This document shows, in pieces, positions 7,949-15,628 of a stretch of DNA of 40,209 bases. Numbering within the stretch: position 1 is the first letter of the stretch; each line of letters opens with the position of its first letter. The translations under genes were made by a program, and so were the position numbers. The DNA comes from Deltaproteobacteria bacterium (lineage in GTDB: Bacteria > Desulfobacterota > Binatia > DP-6), in the NCBI GenBank assembly GCA_005879585.1, contig VBKG01000344.1, positions 1 to 40,209 of the forward strand, given 5' to 3'. The notes under the pieces were generated by a model that was not told where the DNA came from, searched no databases, and was given only the letters and a program-made list of their open reading frames with translations.

Positions 7949-9079
7949 TCAGCGCGCGAGGATGACGGCGCACGCGTTGGCGCCGCGTCCGACCGTGTGC
8001 GCGAGGGCGGTGCGCGCGTGCGGCACCTGCCGCGAGCCGGCGGCGCCGCGCAGCTGCCAGGTGAGCTCGACGATCTGCGCGAGGGCCGACGCGCCGAGCG
8101 GCTCGCCACGGGCGAGCAGGCCGCCGCTGGCGTTGACGGGCTGCCGGGAACCGAGCTCGCCGCCGCCGTCGCGGACCCAGCGTCCGCCGCCGCCCGGCGG
8201 GCAGAGGCCGAGCTCCTCGACGGAGAGGATCTCGCGTCCCGAATCAGTGTCCTGCACCTCGACGACGTCGAGGTCGCGCGGTCCGACGCCGGCGTCGTCA
8301 TAGGCGGCGCGCGCCGCCATCTCCGTCGGCGTCGGCACCCGCTCGTCGGTGAGGCCCGAGAGCGGCGTGTGCTCGCCGAGCACCGAGCCGGCGACGTGCG
8401 ACCGCAGCACGGCGGCCGCCACCCGGATCGCGGGCGCCGCGGGTCGCGCCGACAGCACGACCGCCGCGGCCCCCTCGTTCGGCGCGCACAGCATGAGGAG
8501 CCGGAGCGGCTCGCACACCACGGGCGAGGCGAGCACCTCCTCGAGCGACACGGCCCGCCGGTACATGGCGTGGGGATTGGCGACGCCGTGGCGATGGTTC
8601 TTGACCGACACGCGCGCCAGGTCCTCGAGCGTCACGTCGCCGTCGAGCATGAGCCGCTGCGCACGCAGCGCGAAGTACGCCGGCGTCGCCGCGAGGCCGG
8701 CTTCCTCGCGCCAGGACTCGAAGAAGCTCGAGCGGATCATCCCGCGCGGCATCTTCTCGAGGCCGAAGACGAGGACGGCGTCGGCGCCTCCGCTGGCCAC
8801 CGCGCCCGCGCCGAGCGCGAGCGCCGCGCCGCCGCTCGCGCAGCCCGCCTCGACGTTCACGATCGGTACGCCCGAGAGCCCGAGCGCGGTGAGCACCTTG
8901 TGCCCGGCCGCCACACCTCCGTACACGGTGCCGCAGAAGGCCGCCTGAAACCCGCCGCGGCCGAGGCCGGCATCGCGGAGCGCCGCGCGCACGGCCTCGA
9001 CGCCGAGCGCCGTGAGGCCGAGATCAGGAAACCGGCCGAACGGATGGAGGCCGACGCCGGTGATGTAGACGGGCCTCAT
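7949..9079 (-). CDS. Thiolase-like protein (SCP-x/Ltp2-type) partnered with a DUF35 protein
   Basis: The 376-residue protein has a thiolase fold signature. 'VYITGVGLHPFGRF' opens it and the nucleophile-type Cys80 lies in 'VEAGCASGG'. The usual C-terminal 'GHPxGATG' is replaced by 'RGEPLGASA', so the catalytic His is Glu, and the final 'CxGxG' cysteine is not in its normal place ('HTVGRGANACAV'). This pattern resembles the SCP-x/lipid-transfer thiolase-like group, which includes steroid side-chain aldolases such as Ltp2 that need a DUF35 partner. The DUF35 gene sits immediately upstream with an ATGA overlap. A true thiolase, an aldolase, or a non-catalytic role are all possible. The substrate, perhaps an acyl-CoA or sterol side chain, is inferred only from the family. 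Confidence 0.85.
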   Translation of the reverse strand: MRPVYITGVGLHPFGRFPDLGLTALGVEAVRAALRDAGLGRGGFQAAFCGTVYGGVAAGHKVLTALGLSGVPIVNVEAGCASGGAALALGAGAVASGGADAVLVFGLEKMPRGMIRSSFFESWREEAGLAATPAYFALRAQRLMLDGDVTLEDLARVSVKNHRHGVANPHAMYRRAVSLEEVLASPVVCEPLRLLMLCAPNEGAAAVVLSARPAAPAIRVAAAVLRSHVAGSVLGEHTPLSGLTDERVPTPTEMAARAAYDDAGVGPRDLDVVEVQDTDSGREILSVEELGLCPPGGGGRWVRDGGGELGSRQPVNASGGLLARGEPLGASALAQIVELTWQLRGAAGSRQVPHARTALAHTVGRGANACAVILAR

Positions 9080-9483
9080 GCCGCGGCGGCCCGGAAGGCG
9101 TACGAGACGACCCGCTGGCCGGCGTCGTCGGTGAACAGCGGCTCGACGACCAGCTCGACCGGCAAGCCCGGTCGGAGACGCGTCGCGTCCGTCTCCGTGA
9201 GGCGGGCGACCACTGACAGGCCCCCGTCGAGCGCGACGATGCCGAGCGCGTACGGCACCGGACCGCGGTAGCCGGGCGGCGCGCGCAGAACCATCGTGTA
9301 GAGCTCGAGGCGGCCCGCGGGTCCGACGCGGATCTCGCGCGTGCCGTCGGCCGCGCAGTACGGGCAGACGGCGGCGGCCGGAAACTGTCGGCGGCCGCAC
9401 GCGACGCATTCGGCGGCGATCAGCCGGGGCTCGCCGGCGTCGACGTCGAAGAGACCCGGCGCGATCGGTCGGCCGTCGGCCAT
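9076..9483 (-). CDS. DUF35 OB-fold zinc-ribbon protein (acyl-CoA-associated)
   Basis: The 135-residue protein has a rubredoxin-like zinc ribbon near its N terminus ('CVACGRRQFPAAAVCPYC', two CxxC pairs). An OB fold follows ('GRLELYTMVLRAPPGYRG', 'PYALGIVALDGG', 'RLRPGLPVELVVEPL'). This is the standard DUF35 architecture and length. Such proteins form complexes with thiolase-like enzymes and bind CoA or shape the active site. Its stop overlaps the start of the thiolase-like gene (ATGA), so the two should be made in a fixed ratio and probably form one complex. Confidence 0.88.
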   Translation of the reverse strand: MADGRPIAPGLFDVDAGEPRLIAAECVACGRRQFPAAAVCPYCAADGTREIRVGPAGRLELYTMVLRAPPGYRGPVPYALGIVALDGGLSVVARLTETDATRLRPGLPVELVVEPLFTDDAGQRVVSYAFRAAAA

Positions 9484-9539
9484 GCGCGAGGGTCGGTCTA
9501 TGGCATCGGGCGCGGTGGCGGCAAGGCCGGCTCGGTCCT

Positions 9540-10328
9540 TCAGCCCACCAGGCCGGCGGCGCGAGCGCCGCTGTCGAGTGGGGCGGAGAGGGCCCGCTCG
9601 ATCGCGAGGTAGCCGCTGACCGGGACGTCGACGGATTTCAGGTAGTGGCGGCAGGTCGCGCAGACCTCGAGCCCGTAGGGCGGCTCGCCCGTGCGGCGGA
9701 AGGCGAGACGGTCGAGCCGCGATTCGCGGCAGAAGGCGCAGCCGCCGCGCGGTGCGCGCCAGGCCGCGTCGCAGCGCGCGCAGTAGAGGATCCGCGCGTT
9801 CCGACCAACGGTGGCGAAGTCGGGCTCGCCGTTGCAATACGGACACCGCCCCGAGGCGGAACACGGCGGCGCGTCGGGCGGTTCGAGCGAGAGGCTCAGG
9901 TGGCGAAGGAGCGGGCGCATGGCGACGCCGGCGATCCGCAGCGCAAGGGCGTCGCGACCGTCGCGGGCGGGGGCCGCCGCGGTCCAGCGGCGCACGAGCA
10001 CCGCGACGTCGGGGGTGCGCGCGCGCAGCGCGCGGTAGCTCGACGGCGCGAGCAGCCCTTCTTCGGACAACAGGTCGACGACGGCGGCGAAGCGCATCCC
10101 GACGGCGTCGGCATGGACCGGCAGCTCGCCGAGCGCGATGCACGGCGGCTCGCGGCGGACGCGGACCGTCGCGAGTGCCACCACCTCCGCGGAGACCGGC
10201 TCGAGCCGCGCGAGCGCCGTGATCACGCGCAGGAGCGCCGACTCGGCCTCGCCGAGGCGCGACGCCAGGTCGGCCACCGCCGCCAGCGACGGTGCCTCCC
10301 GGCTGAGCACGAGGCCTGCGCGACCCAT
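9540..10328 (-). CDS. fdhE: FdhE-like zinc protein (formate dehydrogenase accessory family)
   Basis: The protein is about 262 residues. It carries the paired CxxC motifs of FdhE: 'CPYCNGEP' and 'YCARC' followed by 'CAFC' and 'CATCRHYLKSVD'. FdhE proteins bind iron or zinc through these cysteines and assist maturation of respiratory formate dehydrogenase. No formate dehydrogenase gene is in the window, so this copy may act elsewhere or on another enzyme. The start is uncertain: ATG 10328 begins with MGRAGLV, while ATGs at 10352 and 10355 would add 8-9 residues and none has a clean ribosome site. It lies upstream of, and parallel to, the DUF35/thiolase pair, 56 bp away. Confidence 0.78.
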   Translation of the reverse strand: MGRAGLVLSREAPSLAAVADLASRLGEAESALLRVITALARLEPVSAEVVALATVRVRREPPCIALGELPVHADAVGMRFAAVVDLLSEEGLLAPSSYRALRARTPDVAVLVRRWTAAAPARDGRDALALRIAGVAMRPLLRHLSLSLEPPDAPPCSASGRCPYCNGEPDFATVGRNARILYCARCDAAWRAPRGGCAFCRESRLDRLAFRRTGEPPYGLEVCATCRHYLKSVDVPVSGYLAIERALSAPLDSGARAAGLVG

Positions 10329-10461
10329 GCCCCATTGCCAAGGGCGTGCCATCATGCAGGGACGCGGATCCGCACCGGTGGCGTGTCGCCCCGCGCGACG
10401 CAACGTGACGACGTCGTTGCGCGTCGCGATGCCATGTGGCATTCGACCGCTCGTCTCCCCG

Positions 10462-12675
10462 ATGAATCGACCCGCTTCTCCCGTGTCGCCGCACGAGGGC
10501 GAGCACCTGCGGGTGGGCGACGAGTACTACGTCCTCGCCTCATCGCTCGCGAGTCGCCGGCGCAAGCACGTCCTGTCGCATCAGGACACGTTCGCCGTCC
10601 TGGATCAGTCCGGCGACATCCCGTTCGCGCTCGAGGAGGAGGTGGGTCTCTTCTTCCGCGGGACCCGCCATCTCTCGCAGCTCGAGCTGCTGGCCGGCGG
10701 CCGTCCGCCGTTCTTCCTCTCGTCCGCCGTGACGGCGGACAACCTGCGGGCGGTCGCGAACCTCACCAACAACGACGTGCAGGAGGACGGCCGGTTCACC
10801 TCGCGCTCGACGCTCTCCATTCGCCGGACGACGCTCCTCTGCGGGCCGCAGCTGCTCCTCCGCCTGGTGCTCCATAGCTTCACGCTCGAGCCGCTGGCGA
10901 TGCGCCTCGAGCTGCGTCTGTCCGCCGATTTCGCCGACGTCTTCCAGGTCCGCGGTCTGGCGCGCAGTCGCCGTGGTGTGTACGAACCCTCGTGCGTCGA
11001 CGGCGGCGCCCTCTGCTTCGGGTACCGCGGCCTCGACGGCGTGCGCCGCCTCACGCGTTGCGAGATCAGCGGCGCCGACGTGCGCTGGGAAGGGCATCAG
11101 GCATCACTCGACCTGGTCTTCGCGCCGGAAGAGGAGCGGGTGGTCGAAGTCGCCATCGCCTGTCTGAACGACGAGGCGCCGCCACCGCCGCGGCTGGGCT
11201 TCACCGGCGCCGAGGCGGTGCGCGAGCGGGAGCATCGTCTGTGGCAGGCCGAGCTCACCACCGTGCACTCGGCCGACGACGGCCTGAACGCGATCATCGC
11301 GCAGGCGCTCGCCGACATCTTCATGCTGACGGTGGCACCGGAGCCGGACACGCCACACGCGACCGACCGCTTCGTGTACGCGGGCATTCCCTGGTTCGCG
11401 ACGATCTTCGGCCGCGATGCGCTGGTCACGGCGCGCGAGATGCTGAGCTTCGCGCCCGGCCTCGCCAGGAGCGTGCTGCGCACCCTTGCCTCACTTCAGG
11501 GCACGGAGGTCAATGCGGCGCGCGACGAGGAGCCCGGCAAGATCATCCACGAGGCACGCTACGGCGAGATGCCGGCGACGGGCGAGGTGCCCTTCGGCCG
11601 CTACTACGGCAGCCTCGATGCGACGCCGCTCTTCTGCATGCTGCTCGGAGCCTATGCACGCGTCACGAATGACCTCGAGCTGGTCCGCGACCTCTGGCCG
11701 AACGCGCGCGCGGCCGTCGACTGGATGGAGCGCTACGGGGACCGCGACGGTGACGGCTACCTCGAGTACGAGCGGCGGACGGAGCACGGCCTGGCGAACC
11801 AGGGCTGGAAAGACTCCGGGGACTCGATCTTCCACGCCGACAGCCGGCTCGCGGAGCCGCCGATCGCGCCGGTGGAGGTGCAGGGGTACCGGTACGCGGC
11901 GCTGGTCGCGATGGCGGAGCTCGCGGAGGCGCTCGAGATGGATGGCGCCGCCGACTGGCTCGCGGCGGCGGCGACCCTTCGCCAGCGCATCAACGACGAC
12001 TTCTGGATCGAGCGCGAGGGGACGTATGCGCTGGCGCTCGACCACCACAAGCGGCCGTGCGAGGTGGTCGCGTCGAACGCGGGCCATCTCCTCTTCTGCG
12101 GCGTACCGTACGCCGGGCGCGCGCGTCTCCTCGGCTCGCGCCTGCTGCGGGCGGATCTCTTCTCGGGCTGGGGGATCCGGACACTCGCCAGCGGGCAGCC
12201 GCGCTACAACCCGATGAGCTACCACAACGGCTCGATCTGGCCGCACGACAACGCGCTGATCGCCGCGGGCCTGCGTCGGTACGAGCGCGTCGACGGTGTG
12301 CTCGATGTCCTCACCGGGCTCGTCGAGGGCTCGCTCCACTTCGAAGACCGCCGGCTGCCCGAGCTGTTCTGCGGCTTCGGTCGCCGGCGCGAAAGCGCCC
12401 CGGTGCCGTATCCGGTCGCGTGTCGACCGCAGGCGTGGGCGGCGGCGAGCGTGTTTCTGCTGCTCGAAGCCTCGCTCGGCATGGAGCTCGATGCGCCGCG
12501 CCGCCGTGCCGTCTTTCGCCAGCCGCAGCTCCCGTCCTGGCTCCCGTGGCTCGAAATCCGCAACCTGCGAATCGGGGATGCCCGCGTGGATCTGAACGTG
12601 TTACGCGGGAAGTACGGCGGCTCGATCGAGATCGCGCGCAAGGAGGGAGACGTCGACATCGTCGAAACGCGATGA
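10462..12675 (+). CDS. Amylo-alpha-1,6-glucosidase / glycogen-debranching-type glycoside hydrolase
   Basis: The 737-residue protein has an N-terminal beta-rich domain of the bacterial debranching type (about residues 15-220, 'LFFRGTRHLSQLELLAGG'). A C-terminal (alpha/alpha)6 barrel follows, with family landmarks 'GIPWFATIFGRDALVTAREM', 'GDGYLEYERR', 'LANQGWKDSGDSI' and 'YHNGSIWPHDNALIA'. The acidic residues in the GWKDSGDS and GSIWPHD regions are the probable catalytic machinery. It should hydrolyse alpha-glucosidic linkages in glycogen-like or oligosaccharide substrates in the cytoplasm. ATG 10462 was chosen because the protein then starts just before the conserved fold; an in-frame ATG at 10432 is an alternative. 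Its stop overlaps the ATG of the next glycosyltransferase gene. Confidence 0.86.
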   Translation: MNRPASPVSPHEGEHLRVGDEYYVLASSLASRRRKHVLSHQDTFAVLDQSGDIPFALEEEVGLFFRGTRHLSQLELLAGGRPPFFLSSAVTADNLRAVANLTNNDVQEDGRFTSRSTLSIRRTTLLCGPQLLLRLVLHSFTLEPLAMRLELRLSADFADVFQVRGLARSRRGVYEPSCVDGGALCFGYRGLDGVRRLTRCEISGADVRWEGHQASLDLVFAPEEERVVEVAIACLNDEAPPPPRLGFTGAEAVREREHRLWQAELTTVHSADDGLNAIIAQALADIFMLTVAPEPDTPHATDRFVYAGIPWFATIFGRDALVTAREMLSFAPGLARSVLRTLASLQGTEVNAARDEEPGKIIHEARYGEMPATGEVPFGRYYGSLDATPLFCMLLGAYARVTNDLELVRDLWPNARAAVDWMERYGDRDGDGYLEYERRTEHGLANQGWKDSGDSIFHADSRLAEPPIAPVEVQGYRYAALVAMAELAEALEMDGAADWLAAAATLRQRINDDFWIEREGTYALALDHHKRPCEVVASNAGHLLFCGVPYAGRARLLGSRLLRADLFSGWGIRTLASGQPRYNPMSYHNGSIWPHDNALIAAGLRRYERVDGVLDVLTGLVEGSLHFEDRRLPELFCGFGRRRESAPVPYPVACRPQAWAAASVFLLLEASLGMELDAPRRRAVFRQPQLPSWLPWLEIRNLRIGDARVDLNVLRGKYGGSIEIARKEGDVDIVETR

Positions 12676-13865
12676 TCATGCGGATTGCCATCATTTCCAC
12701 CGCGGCCGCGGCCGTTCCGCCCGTCGGCTACGGCGGCACGGAGCGCGTGATGCACTACCTGACCGAGGGACTGGTCCGGGCCGGACACGAGGTCACGCTG
12801 TTCGCCACCGGCGATTCACGGACGGCCGCGGACCTTCGCTGGCTCTACCGGGAATCGGTCTGGCCGATCGAGGCGATGGCGGAGCTGAACCACGTCGCCT
12901 GGAGCTGTGCCGAGATCGCCGCCGACGCCTTCGACGTCGTCCACGCGAACCAGGCGGCCGCGCTGGCGCTGTCGCGGTTCGTTCGGGCGCCGCTCGTGTA
13001 CACGCTGCATCACGATCGCGTCGACGAGCTGTCGCGCTTCTACGGCTGCCACCCCGACGTCCAGTACGTCGCGATCAGCGAGCGGCAGCGGGAGCTCGAG
13101 GACCCCTTGCCCCACATCGACGTCGTGCACCACGGCATCGACCCCGCGGAGTTCCCGTTCGTCGCGGAGCCGGGTGACTACGTGGCGTTCATCAGCCGTT
13201 TTGCGCCGACGAAAGCGCCACATCTCGCGATCGACGCCGCCCAGCGCGCCGGGGTGGCGATCCGGCTCGCCGGTCTGCCGCACGCCGGTGAGGGCGAGGC
13301 GTATCACGAGCGCGAGGTCGTGCCGCGTCTCGGGCTGCCGGGCGTGGCGTGGGTCGGGGAGTGCGACGTCGCCGCCAAGAACGAGCACGTCGGCCGCGCC
13401 CGCGCGATGCTCTTTCCGATCTGCTGGGAGGAGCCGTTCGGCCTCGTCATGGTCGAGTCCATGCTCTACGGCACGCCCGTCATCGCCTTTCAGCGCGGGG
13501 CCGCGCCCGAGGTCGTCGACGAAGGAATCACCGGCTTCCTGGTGCGCGACGTCGACGAGATGGCCGCGGCGATCCCGCGCGCGGCGGCGCTCGACCGGCG
13601 ACGGTGCCGTGCCCGCGCGTGCGAGCGGTTCGCAGCCACGCGCATGGTGCGCGACTACGTGCGTGTCTACGAAGCCGCCATCGACCGCCGGCGCGCAGCC
13701 TCGCGCGTCGCGATCCACATCGAGCCTGCTTCCGGGGGCGGCGCACGCGCTCCCCGTCGGCGACACGGCGCGCTGGTGCAGACCTCGACAGCGCCGTCGG
13801 CCGAGCGACACCTCGCGCGCGAGCGCACCGCGTGCGGGCATCCGCACACCACCGACGAAGCGTGA
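12672..13865 (+). CDS. GT4-family glycosyltransferase
   Basis: The 397-residue protein has a GT-B fold. It begins 'MRIAIISTAAAAVPPVGYGG' with a glycine-rich loop ('GYGGTERVMHYLTEGL'). It carries the family's donor-binding E-x7-E motif in 'EEPFGLVMVESMLYGTPVIAF' (about residue 253). It uses an activated nucleotide sugar, but donor and acceptor are not evident. The start overlaps the debranching-type glucosidase stop (ATGA), so the two are probably one operon for metabolism of a glucan or glucoside. The roughly 55 C-terminal residues are Arg/Ser-rich and look non-conserved. A second in-frame ATG follows at 12678. Confidence 0.85.
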   Translation: MIMRIAIISTAAAAVPPVGYGGTERVMHYLTEGLVRAGHEVTLFATGDSRTAADLRWLYRESVWPIEAMAELNHVAWSCAEIAADAFDVVHANQAAALALSRFVRAPLVYTLHHDRVDELSRFYGCHPDVQYVAISERQRELEDPLPHIDVVHHGIDPAEFPFVAEPGDYVAFISRFAPTKAPHLAIDAAQRAGVAIRLAGLPHAGEGEAYHEREVVPRLGLPGVAWVGECDVAAKNEHVGRARAMLFPICWEEPFGLVMVESMLYGTPVIAFQRGAAPEVVDEGITGFLVRDVDEMAAAIPRAAALDRRRCRARACERFAATRMVRDYVRVYEAAIDRRRAASRVAIHIEPASGGGARAPRRRHGALVQTSTAPSAERHLARERTACGHPHTTDEA

Positions 13866-13872
13866 CGCTACG

Positions 13873-13902
13873 CCGCGCGGCATGGGAGCGTGCCACGCGC
13901 GG
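13873..13902. terminator. Bulged GC-rich stem-loop between convergent genes
   Basis: Bases 13873-13878 pair with 13897-13902, and 13879-13882 pair with 13891-13894, leaving a two-base bulge and an eight-base loop. It lies in the 65-bp gap between two convergent stops, where a bidirectional terminator is expected. There is no U-tract on either side, so an intrinsic terminator of the textbook kind is not shown. Confidence 0.35.
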
Positions 13903-13930
13903 TCGGGGGAGGGGGTCTCGGGTCGGTGTG

Positions 13931-14503
13931 CTAACTGGTTGGCTCCAGCGTCGGCGCCACTCGCGGTGTGCCGAGCGCGTGCCAGTTGCTGAAGAAGCCC
14001 GCGTCCTTGCGCCTGAGCTTGAACGAGCTCCCGAGCAGCGCGTCGGGGCTGAAGACCCGCATCCCCCGGCCCCACGCGCGGATGAAGCCCTTCGGGTACT
14101 CGTAGAACGCCGCCTCGGCGAAGCGCACCGGGAGGGGCTTGCCGCGGAGATCGAACGTCGGAAGATCCCCGACCGCCTCGCACGGGCCGCACGCGATCTG
14201 CGCCCACACCCAGTCGTAGCTGGTCGCCACCTGCGCGCTCGCGATCTTGTAGCCGGGCTTCTGCAGCTCGACCCGGTAGCTGTTGTCGCGCCGGAGGTGC
14301 AGGGTGGCCGGGGTGGTCACCGTGTACTTCTTCGTCGGGTCGAGGAAATTCGGTCCGCGCTCCGACATCAACGGCGAGACCGTCGCGGTCGCGCCGGGAG
14401 GCTCGGAGTCGATGCGGACATCCTCGTAGGGCCCGTGCACCAGCGTGGCGCAGCCGGCGGCGAGCAGGGCCAGGACGATCTCGAGTCGGGGCACTATCGT
14501 CAT
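13931..14503 (-). CDS. Lipoprotein with PEGA-like domain, function unknown
   Basis: The 190-residue protein starts at ATG 14503 with a strong GGGAGG ribosome site six bases upstream. The N terminus has a lipobox, 'LALLAAGCATL', so it is a predicted lipoprotein. The stretch 'VRIDSEPPGATATV' followed by 'TPATLHLRRDNSYRVELQKPGYK' is the PEGA-type signature, a small beta domain common in surface proteins. The C-terminal part ('AEAAFYEYPKGFIRAWGRGM') is not recognised. It lies 49 bp downstream of the HU gene on the same strand and may be co-transcribed with it. Role unknown. Confidence 0.75.
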   Translation of the reverse strand: MTIVPRLEIVLALLAAGCATLVHGPYEDVRIDSEPPGATATVSPLMSERGPNFLDPTKKYTVTTPATLHLRRDNSYRVELQKPGYKIASAQVATSYDWVWAQIACGPCEAVGDLPTFDLRGKPLPVRFAEAAFYEYPKGFIRAWGRGMRVFSPDALLGSSFKLRRKDAGFFSNWHALGTPRVAPTLEPTS

Positions 14504-14552
14504 CGCACACCTCCCATGAGGAACGCGCGGCGGGCCGTCGGCGGCAGCGAGC

Positions 14553-14834
14553 TCACCTCTTGCCGAGCACGGCCTCCTTGAACGTCTTGGCGACCGTGAA
14601 GCCGACCTTCTTGCGGGCGGGGATCTTGATGGGCTCACCGGTCTGGGGGTTCCGACCGAGGCGCGCCTTCATCTTTCGCAGCCGGAAGATGCCGAGTCCG
14701 GGGATCTTGAGGGACTCGCCCTTCTTCACGGTCTTCACGACGTTGTCGGTCAATGCGCTCAAGAGATCGTCGGCCTGCTTCCGGCTCACCCCCCCGGCTT
14801 CAGCGAGCTTCGCCACCAGCTCCGCCTTCGTCAT
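14553..14834 (-). CDS. hup: HU-family DNA-binding protein
   Basis: The 93-residue protein begins 'MTKAELVAKLAEAGG', carries the HU/IHF arm region 'RLGRNPQTGEPIKIPARK', and ends 'VGFTVAKTFKEAVLGKR'. All are diagnostic of the histone-like HU family, and the length is standard. It forms dimers that bend DNA. DNA bending is required by many sigma-54 promoters, and two such promoters lie downstream on the other strand, but a direct link is speculative. ATG 14834 is preceded by GGAGGT; the frame is open further upstream without homology. Confidence 0.95.
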   Translation of the reverse strand: MTKAELVAKLAEAGGVSRKQADDLLSALTDNVVKTVKKGESLKIPGLGIFRLRKMKARLGRNPQTGEPIKIPARKKVGFTVAKTFKEAVLGKR

Positions 14835-14884
14835 CGCGGTACCTCCGTCGGGGTCGAGTGGTGTGGAGAGCCTGGAACGGCGGG

Positions 14885-14914
14885 ACCTTACGCAGACGCC
14901 TCGGCAGATGTCAA
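14885..14914 (-). promoter_or_regulatory. Sigma-70-type promoter for the HU gene
   Basis: Reading the minus strand, a perfect -35 hexamer TTGACA (14914-14909) and a weak -10 TAAGGT (14890-14885) are separated by 18 bp. Transcription would begin near 14878, about 44 bases before the HU start codon and its GGAGGT site. The position and the perfect -35 make this the best housekeeping promoter in the window. Confidence 0.6.
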
Positions 14915-14947
14915 GGAAGTCCGCATCTACCAAGGACTAGCGAGCCA

Positions 14948-14964
14948 TCACGCGCGTCGCGTGA
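14948..14964. repeat. Inverted repeat TCACGCG-cgt-CGCGTGA
   Basis: Perfect 7-bp arms with a 3-bp spacer lie in the roughly 400-bp non-coding stretch between the HU gene and the small EPS-locus gene (14835-15234). It could be an operator or a transcript hairpin. Nothing else in the gap upstream of about 15070 is recognisable. Confidence 0.4.
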
Positions 14965-15108
14965 CGACGTTCACCGCCGCGATGCGCGTCGCCGCCGATG
15001 ATCGACGGCCGCAGTCGATGCGCGTGCGCGTCGTGATGCACACGGCGCCGCGCGGTGGGGCGCGGCGAGCGAGTCGTGCAGCGTCGCAGTCACCGCGCGA
15101 CTCTCCCA

Positions 15109-15125
15109 CGAATCGTGCGGATTCG
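15109..15125. promoter_or_regulatory. Candidate activator-binding dyad upstream of the first sigma-54 promoter
   Basis: CGAATC and GATTCG are perfect inverted arms around GTGCG, 17 bp in all. The dyad centre is about 100 bp upstream of the predicted transcription start at 15217, a usual distance for an NtrC-type enhancer site. Related TCGTGC cores occur at 15074, 15113 and 15135. The site is predicted from symmetry and position only. Confidence 0.4.
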
Positions 15126-15190
15126 CCAGGTCCATCGTGCGCCGGAGCCGGGTTTGCAGCGCGGTATTCCTGGAGAATCGGGTACTTCCG

Positions 15191-15206
15191 TGGCACCCGA
15201 ATTGCA
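15191..15206 (+). promoter_or_regulatory. Sigma-54 (-24/-12) promoter
   Basis: TGGCACCCGAATTGCA matches the RpoN consensus (TGGCACG-N4-TTGCW) at every defined position except the seventh. The invariant GG (15192-15193) and GC (15204-15205) have the obligatory spacing. The predicted start is near 15217, and GAGGG (15226-15230) then serves GTG 15235. An NtrC-type activator with GAFTGA is encoded 1.2 kb downstream. Confidence 0.85.
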
Positions 15207-15234
15207 CGCCGCCATCATGCCTCCCGAGGGAATC

Positions 15235-15531
15235 GTGCCTACGGTTGCGACCGGAGCTCACAGCGTCCGCGACATGCTCGACCGCATCCTCGCATCGTAC
15301 GAGGAGATCGACCGGCGCTTTGCCGCAGCCGGCGGCGTCGGAAGTCTGCTCAATCTCTACGAGCAGGTGCGCCGCGAGCTCGAGCGGGTCTCGTTCGACG
15401 AGCTCGACCGGATGACGCTCGAGATCAAGTCCGTCATCGAGGCGCTGCTGAAGATGGACTACGAGCTGCGCAAGGTCCACAACCTGAAGCTGGCGTTCGA
15501 GACTCGTCCCGCGGGCTCCGCCGTGAAATGA
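15235..15531 (+). CDS. Small helical (coiled-coil) protein of unknown function at the head of the EPS locus
   Basis: The protein is about 98 residues, almost entirely helical and charged ('MLDRILASYEEIDRRFAAAG', 'ELERVSFDELDRMTLEIK', 'LLKMDYELRKVHNLK'). It has no signal peptide or membrane segment, and I recognise no family. GTG 15235 was chosen as start because GAGGG lies four bases upstream and because the sigma-54 promoter at 15191-15206 would start RNA near 15217. An ATG at 15217 would be leaderless, and ATG 15274 has no ribosome site. Being first behind a sigma-54 promoter and just upstream of the kinase-like and NtrC-like genes, it may be a regulatory partner of that pair. This is positional inference. 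Confidence 0.6.
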   Translation: MPTVATGAHSVRDMLDRILASYEEIDRRFAAAGGVGSLLNLYEQVRRELERVSFDELDRMTLEIKSVIEALLKMDYELRKVHNLKLAFETRPAGSAVK

Positions 15532-15554
15532 AACAGGCAGCAATGCCAGGGTGC

Positions 15555-15570
15555 GGGCTTTGTGCTTGCA
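15555..15570 (+). promoter_or_regulatory. Weaker sigma-54-like promoter candidate
   Basis: GGGCTTTGTGCTTGCA keeps the GG (15556-15557) and TTGCA (-12) elements at correct spacing but lacks TGGCAC around -24. The predicted start is near 15581, inside a perfect 12-bp palindrome, ACTCTGCAGAGT (15571-15582). It would drive the kinase-like gene beginning at 15629. Confidence 0.4.
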
Positions 15571-15628
15571 ACTCTGCAGAGTCGAAACTTACAATGCCGT
15601 TTCGCCGGACGAACGTTGCGGGAGGCGC

